Shown here: piece after piece, positions 50,625 to 60,218 of the stretch
Layout: every line of letters begins with the position of its first letter
Numbering within the stretch: position 1 is the first letter of the stretch
Source: Paenibacillus sp. HW567
GTDB lineage: Bacteria > Bacillota > Bacilli > Paenibacillales > Paenibacillaceae
Length of the DNA stretch: 64,000 nt
Assembly (NCBI RefSeq): GCF_000374185.1
Contig: NZ_KB910518.1
Location: 1,358,546 to 1,422,545 of the forward strand
Reading direction: 5' to 3'
Position numbers and translations under genes: made by a program
The notes under the pieces: model-generated
What the model saw: only the letters and a program-made list of their open reading frames with translations
What the model was told of the DNA's origin: nothing
The model's database searches: none

Positions 50625-52886
50625 ATGTCGGTGATTGAAAAAGATGTACAAGAAGTAAAATCGGGTTGGAGAAGTTTCGTAAAAGGCAAATGGGCTAAGA
50701 AAGTCGATGTTAATGAATTTATTTCCAAGAACATCAAGCCTTATGAAGGAAGCGAAGATTTCCTCGTAGGTCCTACCAGCAACACAACTGAACTGTGGAA
50801 GATTATCTCCCAACTGAGCAAAGAAGAAAGAGAAAGAGGCGGCGTATGGGACATTTCCCTGGATACTGTCTCCACTATTACATCCCACAAACCAGGTTAC
50901 ATCAACAAGGACTTAGAACAAATTGTTGGGGTACAGACTGATGCTCCTTTCAAACGTTCCATTCAACCGTTCGGCGGTATCAAAATGATGATCGATGCCA
51001 CCAAAGCTTACGGCTTTGAGCTTCCGAACAACATTGTTGAAATGTTCACGAATATCCGCAAAACGCATAACCAAGGCGTATTTGATGCATATACACCAGA
51101 AATGAGAGCCGTGCGTAAATCAGGCGTTATCACAGGTCTTCCTGATGCCTACGGCCGCGGACGCATCATCGGCGACTACCGCCGTATTGCTCTGTACGGT
51201 ATTGATTTCCTGATCAAAGACAAGAAACAACAACTAGCCGAGCTTGAAGTTGATTCCATGACTGAAGAAGTAATTCGTCTGCGTGAAGAGCTGTCCGAGC
51301 AAATTCGCGCTCTGGGCGAACTGAAAGAAATGGCTGCTGCACACGGTATGGATATTTCCAAACCGGCTAACAACTTCAAAGAAGCTACTCAATGGGTGTA
51401 CTTCGGTTATCTGGCAGCCGTTAAAGAACAAAACGGTGCCGCAATGTCCCTGGGACGTGTATCCTCCTTCCTGGATATCTATGCACAACGTGATTTCGAA
51501 GAAGGTACTCTTACTGAAGAACAAGCACAAGAAATCGTTGACCATTTCGTAATGAAACTGCGTATCGTGAAATTCCTGCGTACGCCTGACTATAACGAAC
51601 TGTTCTCCGGTGACCCTACTTGGGTAACTGAGTCCATCGGCGGTATGGCTGAAGACGGAACAACCCGCGTAACTAAGAACAGCTTCCGCTTCCTGCATAC
51701 CCTGTACAACCTGGGACCAGCTCCAGAACCAAACTTGACTGTTCTGTGGTCTGAAAGACTTCCTGAAGCGTTCAAGAAATACTGTGCTAAGGTTTCCATC
51801 GAGACTAGCGCTATCCAATATGAGAATGACGATGTAATGCGTCCATACTGGGGTGAAGATTACGCGATTGCTTGTTGCGTATCCCCAATGCGTATCGGTA
51901 AACAAATGCAGTTCTTCGGCGCCCGCGCCAACCTTGCAAAAGCTCTGCTGTATGCAATTAACGGCGGTGTAGATGAGAAATCCGGCGTACAGGTTGGTCC
52001 TGAATTCCCGGCAATCACTTCGGAATATCTCGATTACAACGAAGTTATGAAACGCTTCAAACCAATGATGGAGTGGCTGGCTAAGACATATGTTAATACG
52101 CTGAACATCATCCACTACATGCATGACAAATATTCCTACGAACGTATCGAAATGGCGCTGCATGACCGCGACATTCTGCGTACGATGGCTTGCGGTATTG
52201 CCGGATTGTCTGTTGCTACTGACTCCCTGAGCGCAATTAAATACGCTAAGGTTAAACCGATCCGCAACGAACAAGGTATCGCAATCGACTTCGAAACCGA
52301 AGGTGAATTCCCTTGCTACGGCAACAACGACGATGCTGTTGACAGCATTGCAGTTGAACTGGTTGAAACCTTCATGTCCATGATCCGCAAACACAAAACT
52401 TACCGTGATGCTATGCCTACCCAATCGGTATTGACGATCACTTCGAACGTTGTATACGGTAAGAAGACAGGTACTACTCCTGATGGACGTAAGAAAGGTG
52501 AACCGTTCGCTCCAGGTGCTAACCCAATGCACGGACGCGACAAGAAAGGCGCCCTGGCTTCCCTGAACTCTGTTGCCAAACTGCCGTACTCCGACGCACA
52601 AGACGGTATTTCCAATACGTTCTCAATCGTTCCTAAGGCATTGGGTAAAGAAGAAGAATCCCGCAAGTCCAACCTGGTCTTCATGATGGACGGATACTTC
52701 CACAATAACGCTCAGCACTTGAACGTTAACGTATTTAACCGTGAACAACTGCTCGACGCTATGGATCACCCAGAAAACTATCCACAATTGACAATTCGTG
52801 TATCCGGCTATGCTGTTAACTTCATCAAGCTGACTCGCGAACAACAAATGGACGTTATCAACCGTACATTCCACGGTACAATGTAA
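50625..52886 (+). CDS. pflB: Pyruvate formate-lyase
   Basis: A 753-residue pyruvate formate-lyase. The two-cysteine active site is in [11 protein letters not shown], the glycyl-radical site in RVSGYAVNF (Gly728), and the family signatures [10 protein letters not shown] and [18 protein letters not shown] are present. It splits pyruvate with CoA into acetyl-CoA and formate, anaerobically. The start at 50625 follows TGGAGGGATTTAG. Like adhE, it shows strong codon bias typical of high expression. Its activating enzyme is the next gene. Confidence 0.98.
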   Translation: MSVIEKDVQEVKSGWRSFVKGKWAKKVDVNEFISKNIKPYEGSEDFLVGPTSNTTELWKIISQLSKEERERGGVWDISLDTVSTITSHKPGYINKDLEQIVGVQTDAPFKRSIQPFGGIKMMIDATKAYGFELPNNIVEMFTNIRKTHNQGVFDAYTPEMRAVRKSGVITGLPDAYGRGRIIGDYRRIALYGIDFLIKDKKQQLAELEVDSMTEEVIRLREELSEQIRALGELKEMAAAHGMDISKPANNFKEATQWVYFGYLAAVKEQNGAAMSLGRVSSFLDIYAQRDFEEGTLTEEQAQEIVDHFVMKLRIVKFLRTPDYNELFSGDPTWVTESIGGMAEDGTTRVTKNSFRFLHTLYNLGPAPEPNLTVLWSERLPEAFKKYCAKVSIETSAIQYENDDVMRPYWGEDYAIACCVSPMRIGKQMQFFGARANLAKALLYAINGGVDEKSGVQVGPEFPAITSEYLDYNEVMKRFKPMMEWLAKTYVNTLNIIHYMHDKYSYERIEMALHDRDILRTMACGIAGLSVATDSLSAIKYAKVKPIRNEQGIAIDFETEGEFPCYGNNDDAVDSIAVELVETFMSMIRKHKTYRDAMPTQSVLTITSNVVYGKKTGTTPDGRKKGEPFAPGANPMHGRDKKGALASLNSVAKLPYSDAQDGISNTFSIVPKALGKEEESRKSNLVFMMDGYFHNNAQHLNVNVFNREQLLDAMDHPENYPQLTIRVSGYAVNFIKLTREQQMDVINRTFHGTM

Positions 52887-52939
52887 TAACTAAGCTTATT
52901 GCTTAAGCTTTAGGTTACAGTGTAATAGCTGCAAGGTGG

Positions 52940-52974
52940 TACCGCCCTTGTCTCAAGGGCGGTACTCTCTTGTT
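52940..52974 (+). terminator. Hairpin between pflB and pflA
   Basis: A 10-bp stem TACCGCCCTT/AAGGGCGGTA with a small loop and T-rich tail lies between pflB and pflA. Its left arm sits in a GGTGGTACCGC sequence like the T-box antiterminator. Partial termination would keep the activase below the lyase level. Confidence 0.7.
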
Positions 52975-53016
52975 CAAAATTGTTTTAAATTTTAAATTTC
53001 GGAAGGATGACATCAT

Positions 53017-53754
53017 ATGGCTAACGGACATATACATTCTTTAGAAACCTTCGGAACCGTTGACGGACCAGGTATTCGTTTTGTTCTATTTATGCAGGGC
53101 TGCCTGTTGAAATGTCAGTATTGCCACAACCCGGACACCTGGGGGCTCAATGAAGGTAGAGAAATGAGTATCGAACAGGTACTCGCCGAAATTGAGCCTT
53201 ATCTGAATTATTATCGTACTTCCGGTGGGGGACTGACCGTTTCGGGCGGCGAACCTACCCTACAGGCGCATTTTGTGAAGCAATTGTTCAGCGAAGTGAA
53301 GAAACGCTGGAATTTGCACACTACACTCGATACTAACGGGTATAATGAAGGCGATAAAATTAACGATTTGCTTGATTTGACTGATCTGGTGCTGCTTGAT
53401 TTGAAGCATATTGACGATGAGGCGCACATCAAGTTGACGGGCAAATCTAATGACCGTACGTTAAAGCTGGCCCGCTGGTTGTCTGACCATGGCCGTAAGA
53501 TGTGGGTCCGTCATGTGTATGTGCCAGGAATTCATGACCGTGAAGAGGACTTGCTCAATTTGGGACGTTTCATTGGAACCTTGAACGGTGTGGAGAAATT
53601 CGAAATTCTCCCGTACCATCAGATGGGGATCTATAAATGGGAAGTGCTTGGCAGACCTTACGAGCTTGAAGGGGTGCCTTCGCCAACTGAAGAAGAAGTA
53701 GCGCGCGCTTACCGGTTGATTGAAGAAGGACGCAAGCAGACAGCACTGGTATAA
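53017..53754 (+). CDS. pflA: Pyruvate formate-lyase activating enzyme
   Basis: A 245-residue radical SAM enzyme with the cluster motif CLLKCQYC (Cys29, Cys33, Cys36) after SLETFGTVDGPGIRFVLFMQG, and the GGGLTVSGGEPTLQ SAM-binding segment. It installs the glycyl radical on PflB. The GGAAGGATGAC region precedes the ATG. It follows pflB after 130 bases with an attenuator-like hairpin between. Confidence 0.97.
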   Translation: MANGHIHSLETFGTVDGPGIRFVLFMQGCLLKCQYCHNPDTWGLNEGREMSIEQVLAEIEPYLNYYRTSGGGLTVSGGEPTLQAHFVKQLFSEVKKRWNLHTTLDTNGYNEGDKINDLLDLTDLVLLDLKHIDDEAHIKLTGKSNDRTLKLARWLSDHGRKMWVRHVYVPGIHDREEDLLNLGRFIGTLNGVEKFEILPYHQMGIYKWEVLGRPYELEGVPSPTEEEVARAYRLIEEGRKQTALV

Positions 53755-53771
53755 TGACCGTGAAGAATAAG

Positions 53772-53814
53772 AAGCCGTTTCAACAGTAGATGTAGTGCTG
53801 TGGGAACGGCTTTT
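53772..53814 (+). terminator. Terminator after pflA
   Basis: AAGCCGTTTC/GGAACGGCTT 10-bp stem with one wobble and T4, 17 bases after the stop. Confidence 0.82.
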
Positions 53815-53912
53815 GAGTATACTAACAGATCTGAATATGGAAACTCGTGTTTATTTTTATGACATATCATGCCCTATGAGTTGTTTTTTTAATCATGATT
53901 ATTTTATGCTAT

Positions 53913-53955
53913 GTTATATAATATAACTTTATATGTTATTAAATACATATGTATT
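53913..53955. promoter_or_regulatory. Palindromes in the AT-rich promoter region of the sugar ABC operon
   Basis: GTTATAT-A-ATATAAC (53913-53927) and AATACATATGTATT (53942-53955) are perfect palindromes about 120-160 bases before the binding protein gene, in a strongly AT-rich stretch. They are candidate sites for the AraC-type regulator at 59152 or another protein. Confidence 0.45.
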
Positions 53956-54073
53956 CGCTTACATTAGACGTTTTTATCCCTGTTGTAGATGAATCTTAAC
54001 CTTACCGTTGCTGAACCTGTTTTTTATAATAAGAGTTGTAAGGGAAATCAATATATAGGGAGGGTCACCCATA

Positions 54074-55474
54074 ATGAAAAAAAGCGTAACTTTGCTGTTG
54101 TCCCTGCTGTTCGTAAGCTCTGCGGTAATGGCTGGCTGTGGCAATAATAATTCTGCTAACAACAATGGCGGCGCTGCCGCGACTAGCACGGCTGATGCTA
54201 CGAATGCTGTAGCGACAGAAGAGCCTGCAAGCAGCGAGCCCTTCGAAATGACAATCCGTCATACTCAAGTGGGGGCAGACAAACAGAAACGTCTGGCTAT
54301 CCTGGAGGATGTTGTTGGAAAGGTGCAGGCTGAAGTGCCGGGATTGACCTTTAAGCTTGATGGTGTGGACTCCGATGTAAACCGTAAGGAGAAGCTGCGC
54401 GGTGAAATGGCGGCAGGAAATCCCCCGGAAATTTTCGATCTGTTCGGGAGTCCTGACTCCAAAATATATGCCAAGGAAGGCAAGCTGCTTGATCTGACAC
54501 CGATCCTTGAAGAACTGGGCATCAAAGACAAGTTCTCAAATCTGGACCCGTTTACGTATGAAGGTAAAATCTACGGACTGCCGATTGGCGGCTCGGGTGA
54601 AGGGTTCTTCTATAATAAAGAATACTACACCAGCAAAGGCTGGAAGGCTCCGACAACTTTTGCCGAATTGGAACAGCAATTGGCGGATATCAAAGCCGAC
54701 GGCAAGGTGCCATTGGCAGGCGCCTCCAAAGCCGGATGGGTGCCTTTGATGCTGGCTAACCACCTCTGGTCACGTTATGCCGGACCGGACGTAACTGCTA
54801 AATTTGCCACCGGTGAAGCCAAATGGAGTGATCCCAATGTGGTTAAAGGTTTTGCTAAATATAAGGAATGGGAAGATAAAGGATATTTCAAAAAAGGCGA
54901 GCTTGGCTTCGAGTATGCTGAATATACGACCCAGTTCACCAGTGGCGAAGCGATCCTGATGTATGATGGCACTTGGAAGTCTTCTGTCTTCAAGACAGGC
55001 CAATCCGGTGAAGGCTTGATCGGCAAGGTGGGTTTCTTCAACATTCCACCTGTAGACGGCGGAGTTGGCGATCAGACAGCGCTGATGCGTGATGTGAACA
55101 ACGGCTATGGCTTCTCGGCTGCTGCAGGTAAGGATGAACGCCAGTTGGCTGCAGTAAAGTCGTTCATCAAAAACATGTACAATGAAGAAATGCAATTGCG
55201 CGGACTGGTTGAGGATGGCGTGCTGCCGGCCATGAAAATTGATCAGGCCGTGCTGAACAAGAATATTACTGACGATCTGATGAGTGAAATTGTGGCTGTT
55301 CTGAATAACTCCGAGTCTTCGTTCCCGGCCTTCGACTCGCTGGTACAGGCGGATGTAACTACCGAAATCAGCAATATCCAGATTCAAAAGCTGATTGGCG
55401 GACAGACGACACCTGAGAAAATGGGCGATGCTCTGCAAAAGGTTCAAGAAGAAGCCAACGCGGCAGTGGAATAA
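54074..55474 (+). CDS. Sugar ABC transporter substrate-binding lipoprotein
   Basis: A 466-residue extracellular solute-binding protein (family 1). The signal peptide ends in a lipobox (VMAGC, Cys22), followed by an Asn-rich linker and the two-lobe binding fold with FDLFGSPDSKIYAKEGKLLDLTPIL and GEAILMYDGTWKSS. It delivers an oligosaccharide or sugar to the two permeases downstream. The ligand cannot be deduced. There is no ATPase gene in the operon, as is common where a shared MsmX-type ATPase is used. Confidence 0.93.
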   Translation: MKKSVTLLLSLLFVSSAVMAGCGNNNSANNNGGAAATSTADATNAVATEEPASSEPFEMTIRHTQVGADKQKRLAILEDVVGKVQAEVPGLTFKLDGVDSDVNRKEKLRGEMAAGNPPEIFDLFGSPDSKIYAKEGKLLDLTPILEELGIKDKFSNLDPFTYEGKIYGLPIGGSGEGFFYNKEYYTSKGWKAPTTFAELEQQLADIKADGKVPLAGASKAGWVPLMLANHLWSRYAGPDVTAKFATGEAKWSDPNVVKGFAKYKEWEDKGYFKKGELGFEYAEYTTQFTSGEAILMYDGTWKSSVFKTGQSGEGLIGKVGFFNIPPVDGGVGDQTALMRDVNNGYGFSAAAGKDERQLAAVKSFIKNMYNEEMQLRGLVEDGVLPAMKIDQAVLNKNITDDLMSEIVAVLNNSESSFPAFDSLVQADVTTEISNIQIQKLIGGQTTPEKMGDALQKVQEEANAAVE

Positions 55475-55488
55475 GGAACGGTCATTGG

Positions 55489-55523
55489 AATGTGCCCTGG
55501 CGCTTGCTCCAGGGTGCATTTTT
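55489..55523 (+). terminator. Hairpin between the binding protein and permease genes
   Basis: AATGTGCCCTGG/CCAGGGTGCATT, a 12-bp stem with a mispair or wobble, plus T5. It probably reduces read-through so that the binding protein is made in excess of the permeases. Confidence 0.75.
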
Positions 55524-55569
55524 ACAATCTGCCCGGAGTTCGCTGATTCTCAAGCAATCGGAGGTAGTC

Positions 55570-56454
55570 ATGAATAAATCACTCAGAAATCCCCTGGTGT
55601 TCACCCTATTCGTCGTTCCGGCGTTGATTCTGTTTTTGTTATTTTTTATTTATCCGATCTTTAGTTCGGTCTACTACAGCCTGACCAGTTGGAACGGTGT
55701 TTCAGACACTGTTGCATACACGGGACTGCGCAATTTTGATAAGGCCATTCACGATGACCGCTTTTGGGTTTCCGTTAAGAACAACGGCTGGTTTATCTTA
55801 TTCTCTGTGTTTATACAGGTCCCCCTTATCATTCTTTTCTCCTTGTTAATTGCTAATGTCAAAAAGCTGAAGGGACTGTATAAGACTGCGGTTTTTATGC
55901 CATCTATCATGTCTACGGCGGTTATCGGCATTTTGTGGGGCTTTATTTATGAACCGAATATTGGCCTCTTGAACAAGCTGCTGGGAGTCTTCGGCATTAA
56001 TCCGGTATACTGGCTGTCGGATGAACGGTTCGCCATGCTGTCGATTCTGATCACCAATGCCTGGCAGTGGACCGGATTCTATATTGTAATGGTGTTGGCA
56101 GCGATATTATCCATTCCCGGTGAGTTGGATGAGGCGGCTGCCATTGACGGTGCCACTGGTTTCCAAAGGGCTACACGCATTACTTTGCCGCTGATCGTGC
56201 CGATCATTTCTGTTGTGATTATGCTGTCCATCGCGGGAGCGATGAAGGCGGCGGATATTGTCATCGTCATGACAAAGGGCGGACCGGCAGGCTCGACTGA
56301 GGTGATGGCTACCTACATGATCAAATATGCAATCACGAACTTTAAATATGGGTACGGGAACGCCATTGCTGTTCTCATTTTTTTGTTCACTCTTGTGGTC
56401 ACGGCGCTCTATCAGCTACTCTTCGCCCGGCGTAATGAAAGGATTGAATACTAA
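55570..56454 (+). CDS. Sugar ABC transporter permease, MalF-like
   Basis: A 294-residue permease with six membrane helices and the EAA motif DEAAAIDGATGFQRATRITLPLI near residue 205, which contacts the ATPase. The ATG at 55570 follows CGGAGGTAGTC; a frame open 26 codons earlier overlaps the attenuator. Shares one base with the next gene. Confidence 0.93.
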   Translation: MNKSLRNPLVFTLFVVPALILFLLFFIYPIFSSVYYSLTSWNGVSDTVAYTGLRNFDKAIHDDRFWVSVKNNGWFILFSVFIQVPLIILFSLLIANVKKLKGLYKTAVFMPSIMSTAVIGILWGFIYEPNIGLLNKLLGVFGINPVYWLSDERFAMLSILITNAWQWTGFYIVMVLAAILSIPGELDEAAAIDGATGFQRATRITLPLIVPIISVVIMLSIAGAMKAADIVIVMTKGGPAGSTEVMATYMIKYAITNFKYGYGNAIAVLIFLFTLVVTALYQLLFARRNERIEY

Positions 56455-57284
56455 TGGCGCGCACTTTGAAAAAGAGTATACCTCATGCGGCACTACTTGG
56501 TTATCTCGTAGTTGTGCTGTTTCCGTTCCTGTTCGTGCTTTTCTCTTCGGTGAAGAAGGACAATAATGCGATTGCACTGAATCCGTTTGGCATTCCGAAG
56601 GAATTTATTGTTAACAATTACGTCGAGGCATGGGTTAATGCTAAGATCAGCACGTACTTTTTGAACAGCTTGTATATTTCCGTGCTTTCTTCTGTCGTGT
56701 CGATTCTGCTGGCCTCGATGTTTGCGTTTGCTGTTACGCGGATGCGGCAGGGCAAGTGGAACGGGATTCTGTTCTCGCTTGTGGTTATCGGAATGCTGAT
56801 CCCGAATAACGCGCTGATGCTGCCGATCTATACGATTGTGCGCAAGCTGCACATTCTGAATACGCACTGGGCACTGATCATTCCTTATATTGCCAATGCG
56901 ATCCCGTTCACGATTATTATTTTGGCTGCATTTATGCGTTCGCTGCCCGGTGAAATTGAAGAAGCTGCGGTTGTGGATGGCTTGAAGGCCCCGGGTATCT
57001 TTGCTAGAATTATTGTACCTTTGACGGTTCCCGCCATGGTTACGGTATTCATTGTTAATTTCCTGGGAAATTGGAATGAGTTTTTGCTGGCCAACTATTT
57101 TCTTTCGAATGACGAGCTGCGCACGCTTCCGGTGGGAATGGTCCAATTCCGTGATCAGTATCAGATGAATTATGCGCAGATGTCTGCAGGCATTGTCTAC
57201 AGTGTGCTGCCGGTCGTGGTTATTTACGCCATTTTGCAGGAGAAGATTATTGAAGGGGTTACAGCGGGCAGCGTAAAAGGATAA
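56454..57284 (+). CDS. Sugar ABC transporter permease, MalG-like
   Basis: A 276-residue permease with six helices and EAA motif EEAAVVDGLKAPGIFARIIVPLTVPA near residue 165. It is the second subunit of the importer. The start codon overlaps the previous stop by one base, so translation is coupled. The sensor kinase gene follows after 27 bases. Confidence 0.93.
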   Translation: MARTLKKSIPHAALLGYLVVVLFPFLFVLFSSVKKDNNAIALNPFGIPKEFIVNNYVEAWVNAKISTYFLNSLYISVLSSVVSILLASMFAFAVTRMRQGKWNGILFSLVVIGMLIPNNALMLPIYTIVRKLHILNTHWALIIPYIANAIPFTIIILAAFMRSLPGEIEEAAVVDGLKAPGIFARIIVPLTVPAMVTVFIVNFLGNWNEFLLANYFLSNDELRTLPVGMVQFRDQYQMNYAQMSAGIVYSVLPVVVIYAILQEKIIEGVTAGSVKG

Positions 57285-57311
57285 TTCCATTCAAGTCAGG
57301 GGCACTAGCCG

Positions 57312-59174
57312 ATGAATTTGCGCTACAAGTTGTTTACGGCATTTTTGGGCCTGATTATCATTCCTCTGTTTATTCTTGGCATGATTATGTTCTTCGTAAC
57401 CTATAATTCAATTGAGAAGAAGTACAGCCAGCAGTCGGAGTATTCGCTCAAGGCGATCAGCTACAGCATCTCAAATGTCTTTAAGGACATGGACAATGTG
57501 ACCGACAACGGAATCGCCACTTCAGTGTTTCATATGGCCCTTAGTGCGGAGGACCCGTCCAAGCAGGATTTGACTGCTGCCGAGCAGCTTAATTTGAATG
57601 CCAGTCAGCGCAATTTCCGCAGCTTGTTATACAATCATCCGTCGATCAGCTATGCTTTTCTCTACAATTTTAATGGAAAAGGCAGTTCGGAGATCGTTTC
57701 GGTGTTCAATAAGGAGAATTTTCAGCCGCTCCCCTACGACAAGTTCAAGGGAAGTGAGTTATACCAGGAAGTCATGAAGCTGAATGGTGTGCCCAAATGG
57801 GTTGCGCCGCACGAATACCCGGAGCTTACGGGAACGGAAGCGGTGTTTACGCAAATCCGGCTGGTGAAGGAGCTCAGCTTTTTTCAGAATATCGGCATTC
57901 TGGTGGTGCAGATCAAGAATTGGGAGTTCGAGTCGATCTTCCGTAATCTTAAAATCGGGGACAGCGACCAAAAGGTTTCTTTTAGGCTGGTGAATGATGA
58001 CGGTATGATTCTGTTCGATCCGGACCGCAAGCTGGACGGCCAGGATTTCCAATCGTTTACGGCGAAAAATGTTGCTTTTCATAAAGGCTTCCAAAGCTTC
58101 AAAACAGAGTTCGCCGGGGAGAACAGCATTCTCTCGGTCTACCATCTGAAGGATTACCCCTGGAGTCTTGTCTCCATAACGTCCTGGGACTCCCTGTCGC
58201 ATGAGGTCACTGTTTTTGCCCGTTGGTTTGTGGTTGTTATCTTTCTGTGCCTGCTCGGGGCAGTGATTTTCAATCTGTTCTTCATGAACCGGATTACGGG
58301 CGGCATAGCGGTGATTGTCCGTTTTATGCGGAGGGTCGAGGATGGCGATCTCACTACAAGGGTGGAAGAGAAGGGCGACGATGAAATGACGCTGCTTGCC
58401 AAGGGCTTCAATGATCTGATGGACAAAATCAATGGCCTGTTCCACCGGGTACAGTTGGAGCAGCGCCGCAAAAACCAGGCAGAAATGCGTGTGCTGCAAG
58501 CGCAGATCAAGCCGCATTTTCTGTTCAATACACTGGAGTCCATCAATGTGCTTGCCGTGCAGAATGAAGGACGGAAGGTCAGCGAGATGGTCTACAGGCT
58601 GGCCAGCATTCTGCGGATTAGTATTCAGGGCAGGGATGAAATTACGCTGGAAGAGGAAGTTACACACCTGAGGAATTATTTGGATATTCAGAAATTCCGC
58701 TTTGAGGATGTATTCGATTATGAGATTGACATTCCCCAGGAGCTGCTTGGCTGCGGGATTCTCAAGCTTACACTCCAGCCGCTGGTGGAGAACAGCATTC
58801 AGCACGGGTTCGAGGGGATTGACTACAAAGGCTTGGTCCGTGTCACGGGCTGGGAAGAGCGGGGCAACCTGATCCTGCGCATACAGGACAATGGAATAGG
58901 GATGACCTCAGCCCAGTTGTCTATGTTCCAGTATATGGTGGGCGAGCCGGGCGATTCAGCAGAACAGATCACTACAGAAAAGCCGGAGCACGGCTTTCAT
59001 CTGGAGCGGCGGGGCCTTGGCGTGAGGAGTGTGGCAGACCGCATCCGTATTGAATATGGCGGCAGGTATGGGATTTTTATCTGCGCCAGTCCCGGGGAAG
59101 GCACAATCATCCAATGCGTCATACCTAAATACGGGCAGGGGGAAGATCATTATGCTAAAAGTATTATTGGTTGA
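57312..59174 (+). CDS. YesM-type sensor histidine kinase
   Basis: A 620-residue kinase of the LytS/YesM group. Two membrane helices (about 5-27 and 300-325) flank a large extracellular sensing domain; a HAMP domain follows, then a His-kinase domain with the H-box LQAQIKPHFLFNTLESINVLA (His near residue 405) and ATPase motifs LTLQPLVENSIQHG and DNGIGM. Placed after a sugar ABC operon, it likely senses the sugar or its binding protein. It overlaps its response regulator by 23 bases. Confidence 0.93.
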   Translation: MNLRYKLFTAFLGLIIIPLFILGMIMFFVTYNSIEKKYSQQSEYSLKAISYSISNVFKDMDNVTDNGIATSVFHMALSAEDPSKQDLTAAEQLNLNASQRNFRSLLYNHPSISYAFLYNFNGKGSSEIVSVFNKENFQPLPYDKFKGSELYQEVMKLNGVPKWVAPHEYPELTGTEAVFTQIRLVKELSFFQNIGILVVQIKNWEFESIFRNLKIGDSDQKVSFRLVNDDGMILFDPDRKLDGQDFQSFTAKNVAFHKGFQSFKTEFAGENSILSVYHLKDYPWSLVSITSWDSLSHEVTVFARWFVVVIFLCLLGAVIFNLFFMNRITGGIAVIVRFMRRVEDGDLTTRVEEKGDDEMTLLAKGFNDLMDKINGLFHRVQLEQRRKNQAEMRVLQAQIKPHFLFNTLESINVLAVQNEGRKVSEMVYRLASILRISIQGRDEITLEEEVTHLRNYLDIQKFRFEDVFDYEIDIPQELLGCGILKLTLQPLVENSIQHGFEGIDYKGLVRVTGWEERGNLILRIQDNGIGMTSAQLSMFQYMVGEPGDSAEQITTEKPEHGFHLERRGLGVRSVADRIRIEYGGRYGIFICASPGEGTIIQCVIPKYGQGEDHYAKSIIG

Positions 59175-59943
59175 CGATGAAGCCCCCATTCTGGGCAATC
59201 TGAGACGGGTGCTGCCGTGGCAGGAGATGGGGATGGAGATCGCCGGCATGGCCCGCAGCGGGATGGAGGCCCTTCGCATTGCTGAGGAGCAGCCCCCGGA
59301 TATTGTACTCTGCGACATTCGTATGCCTGTAATGGACGGCTTGACGTTCATCGGCAAGCTGCGGGAAATGGGGCTTGAGAGCGAAGTCCTGCTGCTCAGC
59401 GGCTATCAGGAATTCGATTATGCGCTGGAGGCGATCCGGCTGGGTGTGAAGGAATATATCTGCAAGCCGATTCATTATGAGGAGCTTGGCAGCAAGGTGC
59501 GGGAAATTGGCGTACGAATCCGGAACAAACAGTATAAGGATAAGCTGTATAACAGCATTCCGTTGTTTCAGGAGCCGCCGCCGGAACAGGATTCCCCGAG
59601 AAAAACAGCGGATCAGCTAATGAACCAGGCAGCCCAGTACATCTCACAGCGCTTAAGCTGCGATCTTGGCATTGAGGAAGTGGCGAATACGATAGGCATT
59701 AGCAGCAGCTACTTCTGCTTGCTGTTCAAGAACCGTTTTGCCATGACTTTTGTGGAATATGTGACGCTTCAGCGGATAGAGGCCGCCAAATTTATGCTGG
59801 CAAGCAGCGACAAAAGCATCACGGCGATCAGCTCGGGGGTGGGCTATCAGGAGCGCAGGTATTTTACAAAGGTATTCCAGAAGCAGACGGGGATGACTCC
59901 CAAAGAATATCGTGACCGGCATAAGAAAACGGATACGCGTTGA
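59152..59943 (+). CDS. Response regulator with AraC-type DNA-binding domain
   Basis: A 263-residue YesN-like regulator: N-terminal receiver (VLLVDDEAPILGNL, phospho-acceptor Asp in VLCDIRMPVMDG, YICKPIHYEE) and C-terminal AraC domain with IGISSSYFCLLFKNRFAMTFVEYV and GYQERRYFTKVFQKQTGMTPKEYR. The ATG at 59152 follows GGGGGAAGATC. It presumably activates the ABC importer operon upstream. It is shorter than many YesN proteins (often above 350 residues), since the middle linker is short. Confidence 0.93.
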   Translation: MLKVLLVDDEAPILGNLRRVLPWQEMGMEIAGMARSGMEALRIAEEQPPDIVLCDIRMPVMDGLTFIGKLREMGLESEVLLLSGYQEFDYALEAIRLGVKEYICKPIHYEELGSKVREIGVRIRNKQYKDKLYNSIPLFQEPPPEQDSPRKTADQLMNQAAQYISQRLSCDLGIEEVANTIGISSSYFCLLFKNRFAMTFVEYVTLQRIEAAKFMLASSDKSITAISSGVGYQERRYFTKVFQKQTGMTPKEYRDRHKKTDTR

Positions 59944-60218
59944 ACCAGCTTAGAGGCGGTTACCTTGCTCCAAAGGTCAATCGTTTCTTTTTTTTGCGGA
60001 CAAATTGATGCTGCGGGATGAATGAATTTTAATCTTTTCTTAACAGTTAATGAAACTTTTTATGCTGTCATGCGTCTAATACTATGTTTTGTAAAAATGA
60101 ACGTGACAAAAACTCATCTGCCGTCCATATGGGCGGCTGCGTTTTTGCGGGTAATATAAGGATGATGAGAATCTTACTTTCCTTGTATACTACAAATAGG
60201 AGCAGAAGGAGTCATACC

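Noticed and set aside
51234..52601. 455-codon antisense frame inside pflB
   Set aside because: pflB is intact. Its strong codon bias creates open antisense frames. The antisense product has no recognisable domain.
52887..53016. A full T-box leader before pflA
   Set aside because: Only the antiterminator-like motif is present. The space is too short for stem I and a specifier loop.
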